A DNA stretch of 64,000 bases from Candidatus Terasakiella magnetica (GTDB lineage Bacteria > Pseudomonadota > Alphaproteobacteria > Rhodospirillales > Terasakiellaceae): contig NZ_FLYE01000047.1 in the NCBI RefSeq assembly GCF_900093605.1, forward strand, positions 124,001 to 188,000, in the 5' to 3' direction. This document shows, one piece after another, positions 1 to 10,078 of the stretch. The translations under genes were made by a program, and so were the position numbers. Below the pieces are notes generated by a model. The model saw only the letters and a list, made by a program, of their open reading frames with translations, made no database searches and was not told the origin of the DNA. The first letter of the stretch is position 1. Each line of letters opens with the position of its first letter.

Positions 1-1389
1 TTGGGCATAATAATTTTCAACCCGTTCAAGATGGGCAATAAATTCTGTTTCGAAGGCTTTGCTGTCTTTATAGCCCATGAAAATAGCAAGTCGTTCAATG
101 GCGGCTTCATCTTCAGGGATGGAATGGGTCTGCTCATCGTTGGTCATTTGGATGCGATGTTCGACCGTGCGCAGATATTGGTAACTTTCAATCAACTCAT
201 CACAGATTTTTTGTTCCACCTGTTCAGCATCAACCAAGGCTTGAAGGGCCTTGCATGTGGGGGCTATGCGCACATCAGGATTACGTCCACCCCAAATGAG
301 CTGTTGGGTCTGGGCATAAAATTCGATTTCACGAATGCCGCCATGACCGAGTTTTACATTATGGCCTTTTAAAGCAATGCTGTGACCGCCTTTATGGGCA
401 TTGATCTGGCGTTTAATGGCGTGAATATCCTGAATGGCGGCAAAATCCATATATTTGCGCCACATATAAGGGCGCAAAATATCAAGAAAGGCATAGCCCG
501 CCTTGATATCACCCGCAACAGGGCGCGCCTTGATCATGGCAGCACGTTCCCAGTTTTGCCCAATGCTTTCATAATAGGTTTCAGCCGCAAGGACTGAAAT
601 GGCAAGCGGGGTGGAGCCCGGGTCAGGTCGCAGGCGCAGGTCTGTTCTAAAGACATATCCATCAGCCGTGCGATCATCCATCATCTGCACAAGCTGTTTG
701 GTGATGCGCACCATATTGCCTTGCAGGTCCCATGGATCATCGGTTTCAATGACTTCTGTGTCAAACAGCACGATGATATCTACATCACTGGAATAGTTGA
801 GCTCACGCCCGCCAAGCTTGCCCATGCCTAACACGATAAAGCCGGAGCCTTTTTGCGGATTGTTTTCAGGGTCAGGCAGTTTGAAATATCCACGTCTGTG
901 GCCTTCGCGCAATAAGGTGCCCAAGGCATAATCCAGAGATTTTTCTGCCAGAGTCGTTAAACTTTCAGTGACTTGAAAAACATCCCATTGCTGACATATA
1001 TCAGCTAAAGCGATGGTAAGGGCTGCGCAACGTTTGGTGATTCGCAACTGTCTGGCCATATCATCGCGTGCGGGTTGGGTCTGCCAGAAGCTATCCAACT
1101 CAGAAATGAGGTCATCAAAAGTGGCCTGTGGACCATTGCGCAAAAGGCGGCAAGTAAAGGGAATATCGCTTAAAACACAATGGGTTAGGAAAGGACTATT
1201 GCCAAGAAGAGAGGTTAAAATTGCTTTTGCATTTTCATCTTCAATAAGAGATGTTGCATTTAACTGCTCATCAATGTCATCAATGCGCTGCGTGGCCTCC
1301 TGCCAGTGCTCAAATCCCACATCAGATTTTTCCTGATCAGACGCTTTTGGAAGCGGCGCGTTAACGGTTTGGTACCAAAGTGATGTCAT
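1..1389 (-). CDS. glnE: Bifunctional glutamine synthetase adenylyltransferase/adenylyl-removing enzyme, N-terminal part
   Basis: GlnE adds AMP to and removes it from glutamine synthetase, tuning nitrogen assimilation in the cytoplasm. The minus strand is open from an ATG at 1389 to the window edge, giving 463 residues of a protein that is normally near 950-1000, so the C-terminal adenylyltransferase half is missing here. The visible part has the nucleotidyltransferase signature GMGKLGGRELNYSSDVDI around residues 190-210 followed by the LRPDPGS segment, and the family stretch LGHGGIREIEFYAQ further on. It is divergent from the AsmA-like gene at 1485, with about 95 bp between them. The assignment is secure; nothing suggests damage. 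Confidence 0.95.
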   Translation of the reverse strand, partial: MTSLWYQTVNAPLPKASDQEKSDVGFEHWQEATQRIDDIDEQLNATSLIEDENAKAILTSLLGNSPFLTHCVLSDIPFTCRLLRNGPQATFDDLISELDSFWQTQPARDDMARQLRITKRCAALTIALADICQQWDVFQVTESLTTLAEKSLDYALGTLLREGHRRGYFKLPDPENNPQKGSGFIVLGMGKLGGRELNYSSDVDIIVLFDTEVIETDDPWDLQGNMVRITKQLVQMMDDRTADGYVFRTDLRLRPDPGSTPLAISVLAAETYYESIGQNWERAAMIKARPVAGDIKAGYAFLDILRPYMWRKYMDFAAIQDIHAIKRQINAHKGGHSIALKGHNVKLGHGGIREIEFYAQTQQLIWGGRNPDVRIAPTCKALQALVDAEQVEQKICDELIESYQYLRTVEHRIQMTNDEQTHSIPEDEAAIERLAIFMGYKDSKAFETEFIAHLERVENYYAQ

Positions 1390-1484
1390 ACTAAATATCC
1401 CCAGCTGTGCGCTTTTTGTTTTTTGTAACAGTGCGCCAACTGAATTGATGGGTCAAGAGTGAAAGAAGAGTTGGAATAATCCCG

Positions 1485-4400
1485 GTGGTCTGGAAGACAT
1501 TAAAACATACACTCCAGATAGTTAGCGCAGTCCTTGCGGGCATTGCGCTGTTGGCGCTTGTCTTTGCTTGGAAGCTGTCACAAGGCCCTATTTCAATTCC
1601 ACAACTGACCCCTTATATCGTGGAGGCCGTTTCTAATAATACCCGCGGCATGAGGGTTCGTATTAAAGATACGATCTTAAGCTGGGAGGGCTGGGAACGT
1701 ACCCTTGATATCCGCATTATCGGGACAACGGTATTTGCCCGCGATGGTCGCCGTATTGCCTCAATCCCGCAAGCATCGCTCTCTTTGAGTGGGGGCGCCT
1801 TGTTTGAAGGCACGGTTGCGCCCAGCAGTATTGAGTTGATTGAGCCGCAGATTAACCTGTTGCGCCATGGCGATGGCTCGTTCGCTTTTGAGATGGGTGA
1901 CGGCATGACGGTGCGCGCAGATCGTGCCTTTAATCTGGATAATCTTATTTCCAAAGCGCCAGACCCGTCACGCCCGTTAAGTTACCTCAAAAAGATTTCC
2001 ATCAGTAAAGCGCATCTGGAATATCAAGATAAGAAAAGCGAAACGACCTTTAAGGCCCCAAATACAACATTTGCGGCAGAACGGATTGGCGAAACCATTG
2101 TTTTTGAAACAGGCTTGGAAGTTTTCTTAAGTGGTAAACCTGCAAAAATTGACGTGGATGCCTCTTATAATTTGACGACTGAGATACTGGATACTCAAGC
2201 CTTTATCCATTCCCTTCACTTAGGCGACCTTTCCGGTCTTTGGCCTGAGCTTGCACCGTTAAAACCTTTGCAGTTCTCCCTTGAGGGTAAAACCAACCTT
2301 GCCATTGATAAAGAAGGAAATATCCGTTCCTTCTTTGCTGATTTAAAAACAACGCAAGGCCAAATCCAGCTTCCTGAACCAGTGAAGCAGGTGCTTAATA
2401 TTGATACGCTGTCTTTGCGCGCAGGTTATGAGGATTTTAATTCCAAACTACGTATTGAAGAGGCACTCATTGCGCTGACCAAAGGCTCAATGATCAAAAC
2501 GCCAAAACCGGTTGAAGATTTCATGCCCATGGAAATGATCCGTTTCACAGGGGATTATGAAACCGATACGGATATCTTTAAGCTTGATGAATTGGCTTTT
2601 GATTTAGGCGAAGGTCCAACCGGGACCATTAAGGGCAATGTCGCCGGCTTGCTTAAGGGACCAAGTCGCAAAGTCGATATCATTGGTGAATTGCTCAATG
2701 TACTTCCCACAAAGCTTCATCGTTATTGGCCCAAGGGCTTAAATGATGATGCGCGCGATTGGGTCGTCAATAAAATATATGACGGTGTGGTTCACCGCGC
2801 GGGTATTAATCTATCTGTTTCAGCCCATGAAGATGGCACAGTTGAGCTTCATCACGTTCATGGTGATATGGAAATGGATGGGGTGAGTGTTGATTATCTC
2901 AACCCGCTGCCCGTAGCAAAAAATGCACGTGGTTGGGCCAAGTTTAACGAAAAAGAATTTAAAATCACTGTGACAGGCGGCGGTGTTGACACCATTAAAA
3001 TCAAGAAAGCGCAAATTGATATCATCGGTCTTGATGAATATGACCAACGTCTCAATCTTGATATGACCCTTGAAGGGCCGCTGCGCGATAGCTTGACCTT
3101 TATTGATAAAAAACCATTGGGTTTTGCAAAGGCGCTGGGGATTGATCCAAAGAAAACATCTGGGCATACGGTGACCGATTTAAAAATGTCCTTCTTGTTA
3201 TTGGATGATTTGGACTGGGACGGGGTCGATGTTTCTGCAAAAGCGCGTGGAAAAAATATCTCCATCACCGATGTTATTTTTGATGAAGACCTGAGCAAAG
3301 GTGAGATTGATCTCGTTGTCGATAAAAAAGGCATGGAAGTTGAAGGTAAGATTGTTCTAGGCACAATCCCGGCTGATTTGAAATGGCGTGAAAATTTTGC
3401 CCGCAACACGCTTTTTAAACGTCGCTTCCTGCTTGATGGTATTGTGAACGATAAGCAACGGGTTAAAGAATTACGTCTAAATTTCCCCCCCTTTAATAAC
3501 CAGATCATGTCCGGACCCATCCGTGTGGATGCAACGATCACAGAAAACTGGCAGGGCGTTGGTATTTTGGAAAGCTTTGCCAACCTTGAGGGTGCTGAGA
3601 TTAATATTCCAATCATTCAATGGAAGAAAGAGGCCAAAGGCGCAGGCCAAGCTTATGCAAAGGTCAATTTCAATGCAGAGCGCCTTATTGGTGTGCCGTA
3701 TTTCTCTATTTCCAGTGGGGATTTGAAAGCTTCAGGCTCCATCGCACTGGATGCGGAAGGCCAGCAAATTCAAACCATGCGCATTTCACGCTTTGAAGCC
3801 GGGCGCACTAAGATCAATGGCGGTACGGTCTTAAACTCCCCCATGACAGGGTGGGAGTTGGATGTTCAAGGAGAAAGCCTTGATTTAACGCAAGCCCTTG
3901 CATCCATGCGCAATACAGATAAAACAGCGAGCCCTGAAAATAAAGATACCAATATGCCGGGTACGTTCTCAGGCCGCTTTGATCATATCTGGCTGGATGA
4001 GAAAGAGGCCCTTAATACTGTGGTCGGCGCGGTTAGTTCTGATGGGAAGATTTGGACGAAGGCCTTGCTCACGGGTGTCGTGGGTGGCGGTGAAGAGTTT
4101 AAGATTGCCCTTTCTCCTGAAAATGACAATCGACGCCTAAGAATGCAAACCAAAGATGCCGGGGCTTTGCTGCGTGCGCTTGACTTGTTTGATGATATGC
4201 AAGGCGGTGACCTTGTGATTGACGGCGTGTTAAATGATGATGTGGAAAGTCGCCCCCTTGTTGGGACAATCCGTGTGAAGGATTACCGCATTGTTGAGGT
4301 GCCTGCACTGGCAAAGCTTTTGAGCCTTGTGGCGCTCACAGGGGTGCTTGATAGCCTTGAAGGCGACGGGATTGGTTTTACCTCCCTTACATCACCATTT

Positions 4401-4751
4401 AAATATGACCGTGGTGTGATTGAGTTTAAAGACGGGCGCACCAATGGGATCTCTATTGGGCTGACATGGGAAGGCAAGCTCTATACCCATGCAAACGTTG
4501 CTGATATGACGGGTACGATTGTTCCTGCCTACGGGTTGAACTCATTACTGGGTAATGTTCCCTTGATCGGGAATTTGTTTTCTGCCGGGGAAAAGGGCGG
4601 TGGCCTGTTTGCCTGGACGTATGATGTAACGGGCGACCTTGATGATGCCAAGGTTAGTGTAAACCCCGTGAGTGCCTTGGCACCGGGTTTCTTAAGACGT
4701 CTGTTCCAGTTGGGCGATCATTCAAAGACCGCCCCCGTAGCTGCACAATAA
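1485..4751 (+). CDS. AsmA/YhdP-like envelope protein (DUF3971 plus AsmA-like C-terminus)
   Basis: This is a 1088-residue protein with one N-terminal membrane helix (about residues 12-30) and a very long beta-rich periplasmic part. That is the layout of YhdP/TamB/AsmA proteins, which are thought to carry phospholipids between the inner and outer membrane. The N-terminal half looks like DUF3971. The last 250 residues, including the GTIRVKDYRIVEVPALAKLL and GNVPLIGNLF segments, are typical AsmA-like C-terminal sequence. The start is GTG; an in-frame stop lies at 1446-1448 and I see no better start, although the purine-rich stretch at 1461-1470 is rather far away. The family assignment is good. 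The precise substrate cannot be read from sequence. Confidence 0.85.
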   Translation: MVWKTLKHTLQIVSAVLAGIALLALVFAWKLSQGPISIPQLTPYIVEAVSNNTRGMRVRIKDTILSWEGWERTLDIRIIGTTVFARDGRRIASIPQASLSLSGGALFEGTVAPSSIELIEPQINLLRHGDGSFAFEMGDGMTVRADRAFNLDNLISKAPDPSRPLSYLKKISISKAHLEYQDKKSETTFKAPNTTFAAERIGETIVFETGLEVFLSGKPAKIDVDASYNLTTEILDTQAFIHSLHLGDLSGLWPELAPLKPLQFSLEGKTNLAIDKEGNIRSFFADLKTTQGQIQLPEPVKQVLNIDTLSLRAGYEDFNSKLRIEEALIALTKGSMIKTPKPVEDFMPMEMIRFTGDYETDTDIFKLDELAFDLGEGPTGTIKGNVAGLLKGPSRKVDIIGELLNVLPTKLHRYWPKGLNDDARDWVVNKIYDGVVHRAGINLSVSAHEDGTVELHHVHGDMEMDGVSVDYLNPLPVAKNARGWAKFNEKEFKITVTGGGVDTIKIKKAQIDIIGLDEYDQRLNLDMTLEGPLRDSLTFIDKKPLGFAKALGIDPKKTSGHTVTDLKMSFLLLDDLDWDGVDVSAKARGKNISITDVIFDEDLSKGEIDLVVDKKGMEVEGKIVLGTIPADLKWRENFARNTLFKRRFLLDGIVNDKQRVKELRLNFPPFNNQIMSGPIRVDATITENWQGVGILESFANLEGAEINIPIIQWKKEAKGAGQAYAKVNFNAERLIGVPYFSISSGDLKASGSIALDAEGQQIQTMRISRFEAGRTKINGGTVLNSPMTGWELDVQGESLDLTQALASMRNTDKTASPENKDTNMPGTFSGRFDHIWLDEKEALNTVVGAVSSDGKIWTKALLTGVVGGGEEFKIALSPENDNRRLRMQTKDAGALLRALDLFDDMQGGDLVIDGVLNDDVESRPLVGTIRVKDYRIVEVPALAKLLSLVALTGVLDSLEGDGIGFTSLTSPFKYDRGVIEFKDGRTNGISIGLTWEGKLYTHANVADMTGTIVPAYGLNSLLGNVPLIGNLFSAGEKGGGLFAWTYDVTGDLDDAKVSVNPVSALAPGFLRRLFQLGDHSKTAPVAAQ

Positions 4752-4773
4752 TTGTAAAAGTTTAACAGGCTGG

Positions 4774-4794
4774 ATGCTGGATCGGCTCCAGCAT
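4774..4794. terminator. Hairpin between two convergent genes
   Basis: An 8-bp perfect stem (ATGCTGGA / TCCAGCAT) with a 5-nt loop lies in the gap between the AsmA-like gene and tyrS, which converge. No T-run follows on either strand. It may be a weak bidirectional terminator or one of the short intergenic hairpins ending in ATGAC that also occur at 13311 and 16513. Confidence 0.4.
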
Positions 4795-4806
4795 GACCTT
4801 GGGTTA

Positions 4807-6051
4807 TTAAACAGGCTTGATAAGCGCGTGGCGTTTTTTACCAAATGACAGTTTGATTAAACCATCTTCATTGGCATCCCCAGCTGTAATCAGCTGGTTT
4901 TCATCCCCAATGGCTTTATCGTTTAAGCGTGCACCACCGCCCTTAATGGCGCGGCGTGCTTCACCACCAGATTTTGCCAGCTCCACACGGCGCATGGCGT
5001 CAAATGCGGGAATGCCCTCACCAAGCTCAATATCAAAAGTTGGCAGGTCTTTACCCAACTGGCCTTGCTCAAATGTCTTTTTGGCAGTTTCTGCGGCATC
5101 AAGGGCAGCTTGCTCGCCACGGCACAGTTTTGTGACTTCATGGGCAAGGATTTTCTTGGCTTCATTAAGTTCTTGGCCTTCAAGTGCTTCGAGCTTGGCA
5201 ATCTCATCCATTGGCAACTCGGTAAAGAGCTTAAGGAAACGACCCACATCCGCATCAGATGTATTGCGCCAGTACTGCCAGAAGTCATAGGCAGAAAGCA
5301 TATCATCATTCAGCCAAACTGCACCATTGGCCGTTTTGCCCATTTTCTTGCCATCAGATGTGGTCAAAAGTGGAACGGTCAGGCCAAAGACTTCATTACC
5401 CCCTGCACGGCGTGTCAGCTCAACACCATTGATGATGTTGCCCCATTGGTCAGAGCCGCCCATTTGCAGGGTCAGCCCATGGCGTTTGTTCAGCTCATAA
5501 AAATCATAAGCTTGTAAAATCATGTAGTTGAATTCAAGCAGTGTGAGCGGTTGTTCACGGTCCAAGCGCAGCTTGACGCTATCAAAGGTCATCATACGGT
5601 TGATGGTGAAGTGGCGACCAAAATCACGCAAGAATTCAAGGTAGGAAAGATCAGCCAGCCAGTCATTGTTATTGACCATCATGGCTTCACTCGCACCTTC
5701 ACCAAAATCAAGGTATTTATCAAAAACGGTTTTGATACCTGCCATGTTTGTTGCGATGAACTCATCAGTCATGACCGGACGTGTGGCATCTTTACCGGAA
5801 GGGTCGCCAACCTTTGTTGTGCCCCCGCCCATCAAGACGACAGGCTTATGCCCGGTTTTTTGCAACCAACGCAGCAACATAATGGGCAGAAGGCTCCCAA
5901 TATGCAGGCTGGTTGCGGTACAATCAAAGCCGATATAAGCGGTAATGACTTCTTTTGATGCTTTTTCGTCCAAGGCTTCAAGGTCTGTGCACTGGTTGAT
6001 AAAACCACGCTCAGACAGAATGCGCATAAAATCGGATTTGTAATTGGTCAT
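4807..6051 (-). CDS. tyrS: Tyrosyl-tRNA synthetase
   Basis: TyrS is a class I aminoacyl-tRNA synthetase that charges tRNA-Tyr. It has 414 residues, the usual length. The ATP-binding HIGH-type motif reads HIGS (residues 50-53), and the KMSKS loop reads KMGKT near residue 240, the form common in the TyrRS branch of this type. The [10 protein letters not shown] tyrosine-specificity segment is present, and an S4-like RNA-binding tail closes the protein ([16 protein letters not shown]). It is convergent with the AsmA-like gene and divergent from the MarC gene at 6146. No irregularity is seen. Confidence 0.97.
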   Translation of the reverse strand: MTNYKSDFMRILSERGFINQCTDLEALDEKASKEVITAYIGFDCTATSLHIGSLLPIMLLRWLQKTGHKPVVLMGGGTTKVGDPSGKDATRPVMTDEFIATNMAGIKTVFDKYLDFGEGASEAMMVNNNDWLADLSYLEFLRDFGRHFTINRMMTFDSVKLRLDREQPLTLLEFNYMILQAYDFYELNKRHGLTLQMGGSDQWGNIINGVELTRRAGGNEVFGLTVPLLTTSDGKKMGKTANGAVWLNDDMLSAYDFWQYWRNTSDADVGRFLKLFTELPMDEIAKLEALEGQELNEAKKILAHEVTKLCRGEQAALDAAETAKKTFEQGQLGKDLPTFDIELGEGIPAFDAMRRVELAKSGGEARRAIKGGGARLNDKAIGDENQLITAGDANEDGLIKLSFGKKRHALIKPV

Positions 6052-6145
6052 TGTACCGCTTTTCCTGAAAAATCTTTACTTTAATGAAAGGCGGGCCTAC
6101 TTAGCATGAAATAGCAATGATGCTCTAGATAAAAATGGATAAGGC

Positions 6146-6772
6146 ATGACAGATATTATCCTGCAAGCTTTTGTCACCATGTTTGTGATTATTGACCCCA
6201 TTGGCCTGACGCCCATGTTTATTGGTCTTAGCGCTGGGGCAACTGTGGCGTATCGTCGTAAAATGGCACTGCGCGCTGTGTTCTTTGGGGCCTGCATCTT
6301 ACTGTTTTTTGCCCTTATCGGTCATGAGTTTCTGGGGCTTTTAGGGATCGAGATGTCGTCTTTTCGCATTGCAGGCGGGGCCATGTTGTTTTTAACCGGG
6401 CTTGAAATGGTCTTTGGTAAGCGCACAACACGGCGCAGTGAAAAGGCTGAAGAGATAAAAGCCGATGATGAGATGGAAGATATTTCCGTCTTTCCGCTGG
6501 CTATCCCGTTTTTGGCAGGGCCGGGCTCTATTACCTCCATCATGTTGTTAATGGAAGCCCAAGATAGCAACAGTGAAGGTCAGATGATGATCTTGGCTGT
6601 TACGGGGGCTGTGCTTTTGGTGAGCCTGTTTCTGTTTATGATTTCTGATAAGCTTGAGAAAGTTTTAGGGCAGACGGTTTCAAGTATCTTTTCGCGCATT
6701 TTAGGTGTCTTATTGGCTGCCTTGGCCTCACAATATATAATTGATGGCTTGCGCGATGCGTTGTTTAGTTAA
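6146..6772 (+). CDS. MarC family integral membrane protein
   Basis: This 208-residue protein has about six hydrophobic segments in the MarC (UPF0056) arrangement. The opening segment FVIIDPIGLTPMFIGLS and the central FPLAIPFLAGPGSITSIMLL are family hallmarks, separated by a charged cytoplasmic loop (residues ~92-112). MarC proteins are inner-membrane proteins of unsettled function; the old link to multiple antibiotic resistance in E. coli was not upheld. It lies 15 bp upstream of anmK on the same strand, so the two are probably cotranscribed. Confidence 0.9.
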   Translation: MTDIILQAFVTMFVIIDPIGLTPMFIGLSAGATVAYRRKMALRAVFFGACILLFFALIGHEFLGLLGIEMSSFRIAGGAMLFLTGLEMVFGKRTTRRSEKAEEIKADDEMEDISVFPLAIPFLAGPGSITSIMLLMEAQDSNSEGQMMILAVTGAVLLVSLFLFMISDKLEKVLGQTVSSIFSRILGVLLAALASQYIIDGLRDALFS

Positions 6773-6787
6773 GAAGGATAGAGAGCT

Positions 6788-7870
6788 GTGAAACTTGTCA
6801 TCGGTCTTATGAGTGGTACGTCCCTAGACGGTATTGATGTGGCCTTGATCCGCTCGGATGGGGAAAGCGTTGATGAATGTCTTGGTTTTCAATCCTACCC
6901 TTATGATGAAGAGTTTCGCACATTGGTGCAAAGCTCCTTTGGTAAAAAAGACGGCTTTGGTGATTTAGAAGAACAGATCACCCATCGCCATATTCAGGCG
7001 GTAGAGCGTTTTTTACAAACGGAAGGCTATTCAAGGCAAGAGATTGATCTGATCGGTTTTCACGGGCAAACGGTTTTTCACGAGCCTGAAAACAAACTGA
7101 CCATCCAGCTTGGCAATGGGGCTGAGATGGCGCGCGCGGTAGGCATTGATGTGGTAAATGATCTGCGCACAGCGGATGTGCTTGCAGGTGGGCAGGGCGC
7201 ACCACTCGTTCCGGTTTTTCATGAGGCTATTACTAAGGATATCTCTCGCCCGCTTGCGATTTTGAATTTAGGTGGCGTGGGGAATGTGACGTGGATTGGC
7301 CCTGATGGGGAGTTGCTCGCCTTTGATACGGGGCCAGCCAATGCGCTTGTGGATGATTGGGTTAAACAACATACAGGCAAAGCCTTTGATGAAAAGGGGG
7401 CGATTGCAGCCTCAGGCGATATCCATGATGATGCGGTCAACACATTTATGACCCATCCCTATTTTTCAAAACCGGCACCTAAAAGCCTTGATCGTGACGA
7501 GTTTAAAAAGATCGCTTTTGAGCTGATCGACGATTTGTCTGTGGAAGATGGTGCTGCCACATTGACCGCCTTTACGGTGGCCTCTGTCATGAAAGCACAA
7601 GATGCGTTTCCCTATTTAGCAGAAAACTGGATTGTCTGTGGGGGAGGGCGGCTGAACCGTTCCATGATGAGCGCCTTTAATGCTTATCTCTATGGTCAGA
7701 TCATGAGTGCTGAGCATGTGGGCTGGAATGGTGATGCGATTGAGGCTCAAGCCTTTGCGTATCTCGCAGCACGTAGTGTAAAGGGCTTGCCAATTACATT
7801 TTCCGGTACAACAGGGGTGAAAGAGCCCATGACAGGCGGCGTTCTGCACAGTTCAAGCGCTAGAGATTGA
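6788..7870 (+). CDS. anmK: Anhydro-N-acetylmuramic acid kinase
   Basis: AnmK phosphorylates 1,6-anhydro-MurNAc released in cell-wall turnover, yielding MurNAc-6-phosphate for recycling. The protein has 360 residues, the expected length, and opens with the family signature GLMSGTSLDGIDVAL. Further ASKHA-type nucleotide-binding segments are LNLGGVGNVTW, FDTGPANALVDDW and IVCGGGRLN. The GTG start is chosen because it gives the conserved N-terminus KLVIGLMSG and is preceded by AAGAAGGATAGA at 6771-6782. It follows the MarC gene closely and ends at a bidirectional terminator facing the hydrolase gene. Confidence 0.96.
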   Translation: MKLVIGLMSGTSLDGIDVALIRSDGESVDECLGFQSYPYDEEFRTLVQSSFGKKDGFGDLEEQITHRHIQAVERFLQTEGYSRQEIDLIGFHGQTVFHEPENKLTIQLGNGAEMARAVGIDVVNDLRTADVLAGGQGAPLVPVFHEAITKDISRPLAILNLGGVGNVTWIGPDGELLAFDTGPANALVDDWVKQHTGKAFDEKGAIAASGDIHDDAVNTFMTHPYFSKPAPKSLDRDEFKKIAFELIDDLSVEDGAATLTAFTVASVMKAQDAFPYLAENWIVCGGGRLNRSMMSAFNAYLYGQIMSAEHVGWNGDAIEAQAFAYLAARSVKGLPITFSGTTGVKEPMTGGVLHSSSARD

Positions 7871-7937
7871 AAAACTTCAAATGTAGTTAATTAGATTGTT
7901 TATCTAATTTGATTAGTTATATTGAGATGGTCATTAA

Positions 7938-7963
7938 AAAAGGCCCGACGATGCGGACCTTTT
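7938..7963. terminator. Bidirectional intrinsic terminator
   Basis: AAAAGGCCCG at 7938-7947 pairs with CGGACCTTTT at 7954-7963, with one internal mismatch and a 6-nt loop. A-run and T-run flanks make it serve both the anmK transcript and the convergent hydrolase transcript. Confidence 0.75.
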
Positions 7964-7986
7964 AAAATGCATAATGACAGCAAAAC

Positions 7987-8646
7987 TTATTCAGCAGCAA
8001 GCTCAACAATGCGGCGATCAAGATAGTCGCCTGACATTTGTTTGATCTGATCAGCTTCTTCTTCATTATTGAAGTAGTGCGTTGCTTCAGTGATGCGCTG
8101 ATAGTCAATGGAGATGTTTTTCTGGCTATCAAGTTTTGTCACCAATTTGGCAACAGACTCTTCAGGTACCACATCATCTGCATCCCCATGGATCACCAGA
8201 CCAGACGCCGGGCAAGGCGCAAGGAAGGAGAAGTCATAAAGGTTTGCCGGTGGAGCGATAGAGATAAAGCCATTGATCTCTGGGCGACGCATCATCAGCT
8301 GCATGCCAATCCATGCGCCAAAGGAGAAACCACCAACCCAACAGATACGGGCGTTGGGGTTATGGGTCTGCATCCAATCAAGTGCTGCGGCAGCATCGGA
8401 AAGCTCACCAATGCCGCTATCAAAGATACCTTGGGAACGTCCAACACCGCGGAAGTTAAAGCGCAAAACAGAAAAACCGCGCTCTTTAAAGGTTTTGAAC
8501 AATGTGTATGTCACACGGTTGTTCATGGTGCCGCCCTGTTCAGGATGAGGGTGGAGCAAAAGCGCAACGGGTGCATTTGGATCGTTGCTGTGATGGTAGC
8601 GCCCTTCGAGGCGACCTTCGGGTCCATTGAAAATGACTTCAGGCAT
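7987..8646 (-). CDS. Alpha/beta hydrolase of the COG2945 type
   Basis: This 219-residue cytoplasmic protein has the compact alpha/beta-hydrolase layout. The oxyanion region is LLLHPHPEQGGTM near residue 30, the nucleophile elbow is GFSFGA around residue 106, an acid lies in HGDADDVVP near residue 154, and a late histidine is in THYF near residue 189. These suggest a complete Ser-Asp-His triad. The family is annotated as predicted hydrolases without a known substrate. It is divergently arranged with cysE; the 231-bp gap carries the IscR-controlled promoter. Confidence 0.85.
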   Translation of the reverse strand: MPEVIFNGPEGRLEGRYHHSNDPNAPVALLLHPHPEQGGTMNNRVTYTLFKTFKERGFSVLRFNFRGVGRSQGIFDSGIGELSDAAAALDWMQTHNPNARICWVGGFSFGAWIGMQLMMRRPEINGFISIAPPANLYDFSFLAPCPASGLVIHGDADDVVPEESVAKLVTKLDSQKNISIDYQRITEATHYFNNEEEADQIKQMSGDYLDRRIVELAAE

Positions 8647-8743
8647 CTTTCTCAGACGAATCCTATCGGTAATAAAAACAAAAAATCGTAAATCCGACTA
8701 ACGTGAGTGGTTATTCTTTAGAAAAATGAGAAAATGCACCGAG

Positions 8744-8778
8744 ATAAACTTGACTAGTTTAGTCGGACATTCTATATT
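8744..8778 (+). promoter_or_regulatory. Promoter of the isc operon with an overlapping IscR type 1 box
   Basis: A -35 TTGACT (8750-8755), 17-bp spacer and -10 TATATT (8773-8778) form a strong sigma-70 promoter. Overlapping it, 8746-8770 matches the E. coli IscR type 1 site (GACT then five bases then AGTC, here GACTAGTTTAGTCGGACAT). This is the layout of a promoter repressed by holo-IscR. Transcription would start near 8785, leaving about 93 nt before cysE. Confidence 0.85.
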
Positions 8779-8877
8779 CCTAATCAAATGACTATGAGAA
8801 AAGCACTATTTGTTGCCGAATCAATGCTGATCTCATAGCGCAAAAATGATTAAGATACTAGTAAAACGTGGCCTATT

Positions 8878-9585
8878 GTGTTCAAAAGATTCAAAGAAGA
8901 TATCGATTCATTTATCAAACGTGATCCCGCAGCAAAGTCTCGCCTTGAGGTGATTCTATGTTATCCGGGGCTTCATGCGTTGATGTTTTACCGTGTTGCT
9001 CATGCATTATGGGTGCGTGATTGGCGCTTAATGGGGCGCTTTCTGTCCCATTTTGCAAAAATTGTTTCAGGTGTAGAAATTCATCCCGGCGCGACGGTTG
9101 GTCGTCGTTTTTTTATTGATCATGGCACAGGGGTTGTGATTGGTGAGACGGCAGAAGTTGGCGATGATGTAACGCTTTATCAAGGCGTCACATTGGGCGG
9201 GACCTCACTTGAAGAAGGTAAACGCCACCCCACGCTTGAAGATGGGGTAATTGTTGGTTCTGGTGCGCAAGTGCTTGGCCCCCATGTAATTGGGGCAGGC
9301 GCGCGCATTGGTGCAAATGCGGTTGTCTTGGAAGATGTGCCCCCCGGGGTCACCATGGTTGGGATACCTGCCAAGATGGTGATGGGACGCAGCAAAAAAC
9401 AAGATAGCGAGTTTTGTGCCTATGGTACGCCAGATGGCATGAAAGACCCGGTGGTTCGCACCATTGAGGGACTTCGTGATGAAATCAATGCTTTAAAGAA
9501 TCGTGTTCAAGAACTTGAAGGCGAAACACCACAAGATAATGTTGAGAGCGAACAAAAGCTCGATGTTGTCTCTGGTGGTCGCTAA
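8878..9585 (+). CDS. cysE: Serine O-acetyltransferase
   Basis: CysE transfers acetyl from acetyl-CoA to serine, giving O-acetylserine, the precursor for cysteine. The 235-residue protein is the short (EpsC/NifP-like) form. It has an N-terminal helical part, then hexapeptide repeats forming a left-handed beta helix with the signature [20 protein letters not shown] and [14 protein letters not shown]. It starts at GTG and is the first gene behind the IscR-controlled promoter, 14 bp before iscR. That makes cysteine supply part of the iron-sulfur operon. The C-terminal 40 residues are charged, helical and poorly conserved. Confidence 0.95.
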   Translation: MFKRFKEDIDSFIKRDPAAKSRLEVILCYPGLHALMFYRVAHALWVRDWRLMGRFLSHFAKIVSGVEIHPGATVGRRFFIDHGTGVVIGETAEVGDDVTLYQGVTLGGTSLEEGKRHPTLEDGVIVGSGAQVLGPHVIGAGARIGANAVVLEDVPPGVTMVGIPAKMVMGRSKKQDSEFCAYGTPDGMKDPVVRTIEGLRDEINALKNRVQELEGETPQDNVESEQKLDVVSGGR

Positions 9586-9599
9586 TTGGGAGCTAAAAC

Positions 9600-10070
9600 G
9601 TGAAGTTAAGTACAAAAGGACGTTACGCCGTGATGGCGATGGTCGATCTGGCCTGTAACAGCAAGGGCGCACCGGTTTCTTTAGCCGATATTGCCGATCG
9701 TCAGGAAATCTCCCTGTCGTATCTTGAGCAATTGTTTGGCAAGTTACGCAAAGGTGATCTGGTTAAATCTGTGCGCGGACCAGGTGGTGGATACCTCTTG
9801 GCGCGCGACTGTTCAGATGTGCGTATCTCTGACATTATTATGTCGGTGGATGAACCAATTACGGCTACGCGCTGCACACCGGGTAACCCAAATGGCTGTC
9901 GTGAAAACAAAAGCCGTTGTTTGACCCATGATTTATGGACCGAGCTTGGTAATCAGATTTACCTCTATCTAAGCTCTGTCTCTTTAGAAGATATCGTTCA
10001 GAAACGTCTTTTAGGGACAAGTTCCCTTTTTGATGTGGAAACCCGCGAAAAAGTCGCTGCGGCACAATAA
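9600..10070 (+). CDS. iscR: Iron-sulfur cluster regulator IscR (Rrf2 family)
   Basis: IscR is a winged-helix repressor that binds a [2Fe-2S] cluster and shuts down isc transcription when clusters are plentiful. It has 156 residues. The N-terminal helix-turn-helix reads SLADIADRQEISLSYLEQLF, and the cluster ligands are three cysteines in CTPGNPNGCRENKSRC followed by LTHDLW, where the histidine is the usual fourth ligand. It starts with GTG. It is the second gene of the operon, downstream of the IscR box at 8746-8770, so autoregulation is expected. Confidence 0.96.
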   Translation: MKLSTKGRYAVMAMVDLACNSKGAPVSLADIADRQEISLSYLEQLFGKLRKGDLVKSVRGPGGGYLLARDCSDVRISDIIMSVDEPITATRCTPGNPNGCRENKSRCLTHDLWTELGNQIYLYLSSVSLEDIVQKRLLGTSSLFDVETREKVAAAQ

Positions 10071-10078
10071 GAAGTTAA

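Noticed and set aside
2894-3616. 240-codon frame on the minus strand inside the AsmA-like gene
   Set aside because: It is a shadow of a well-supported long gene; the product is low-complexity serine/arginine-rich.
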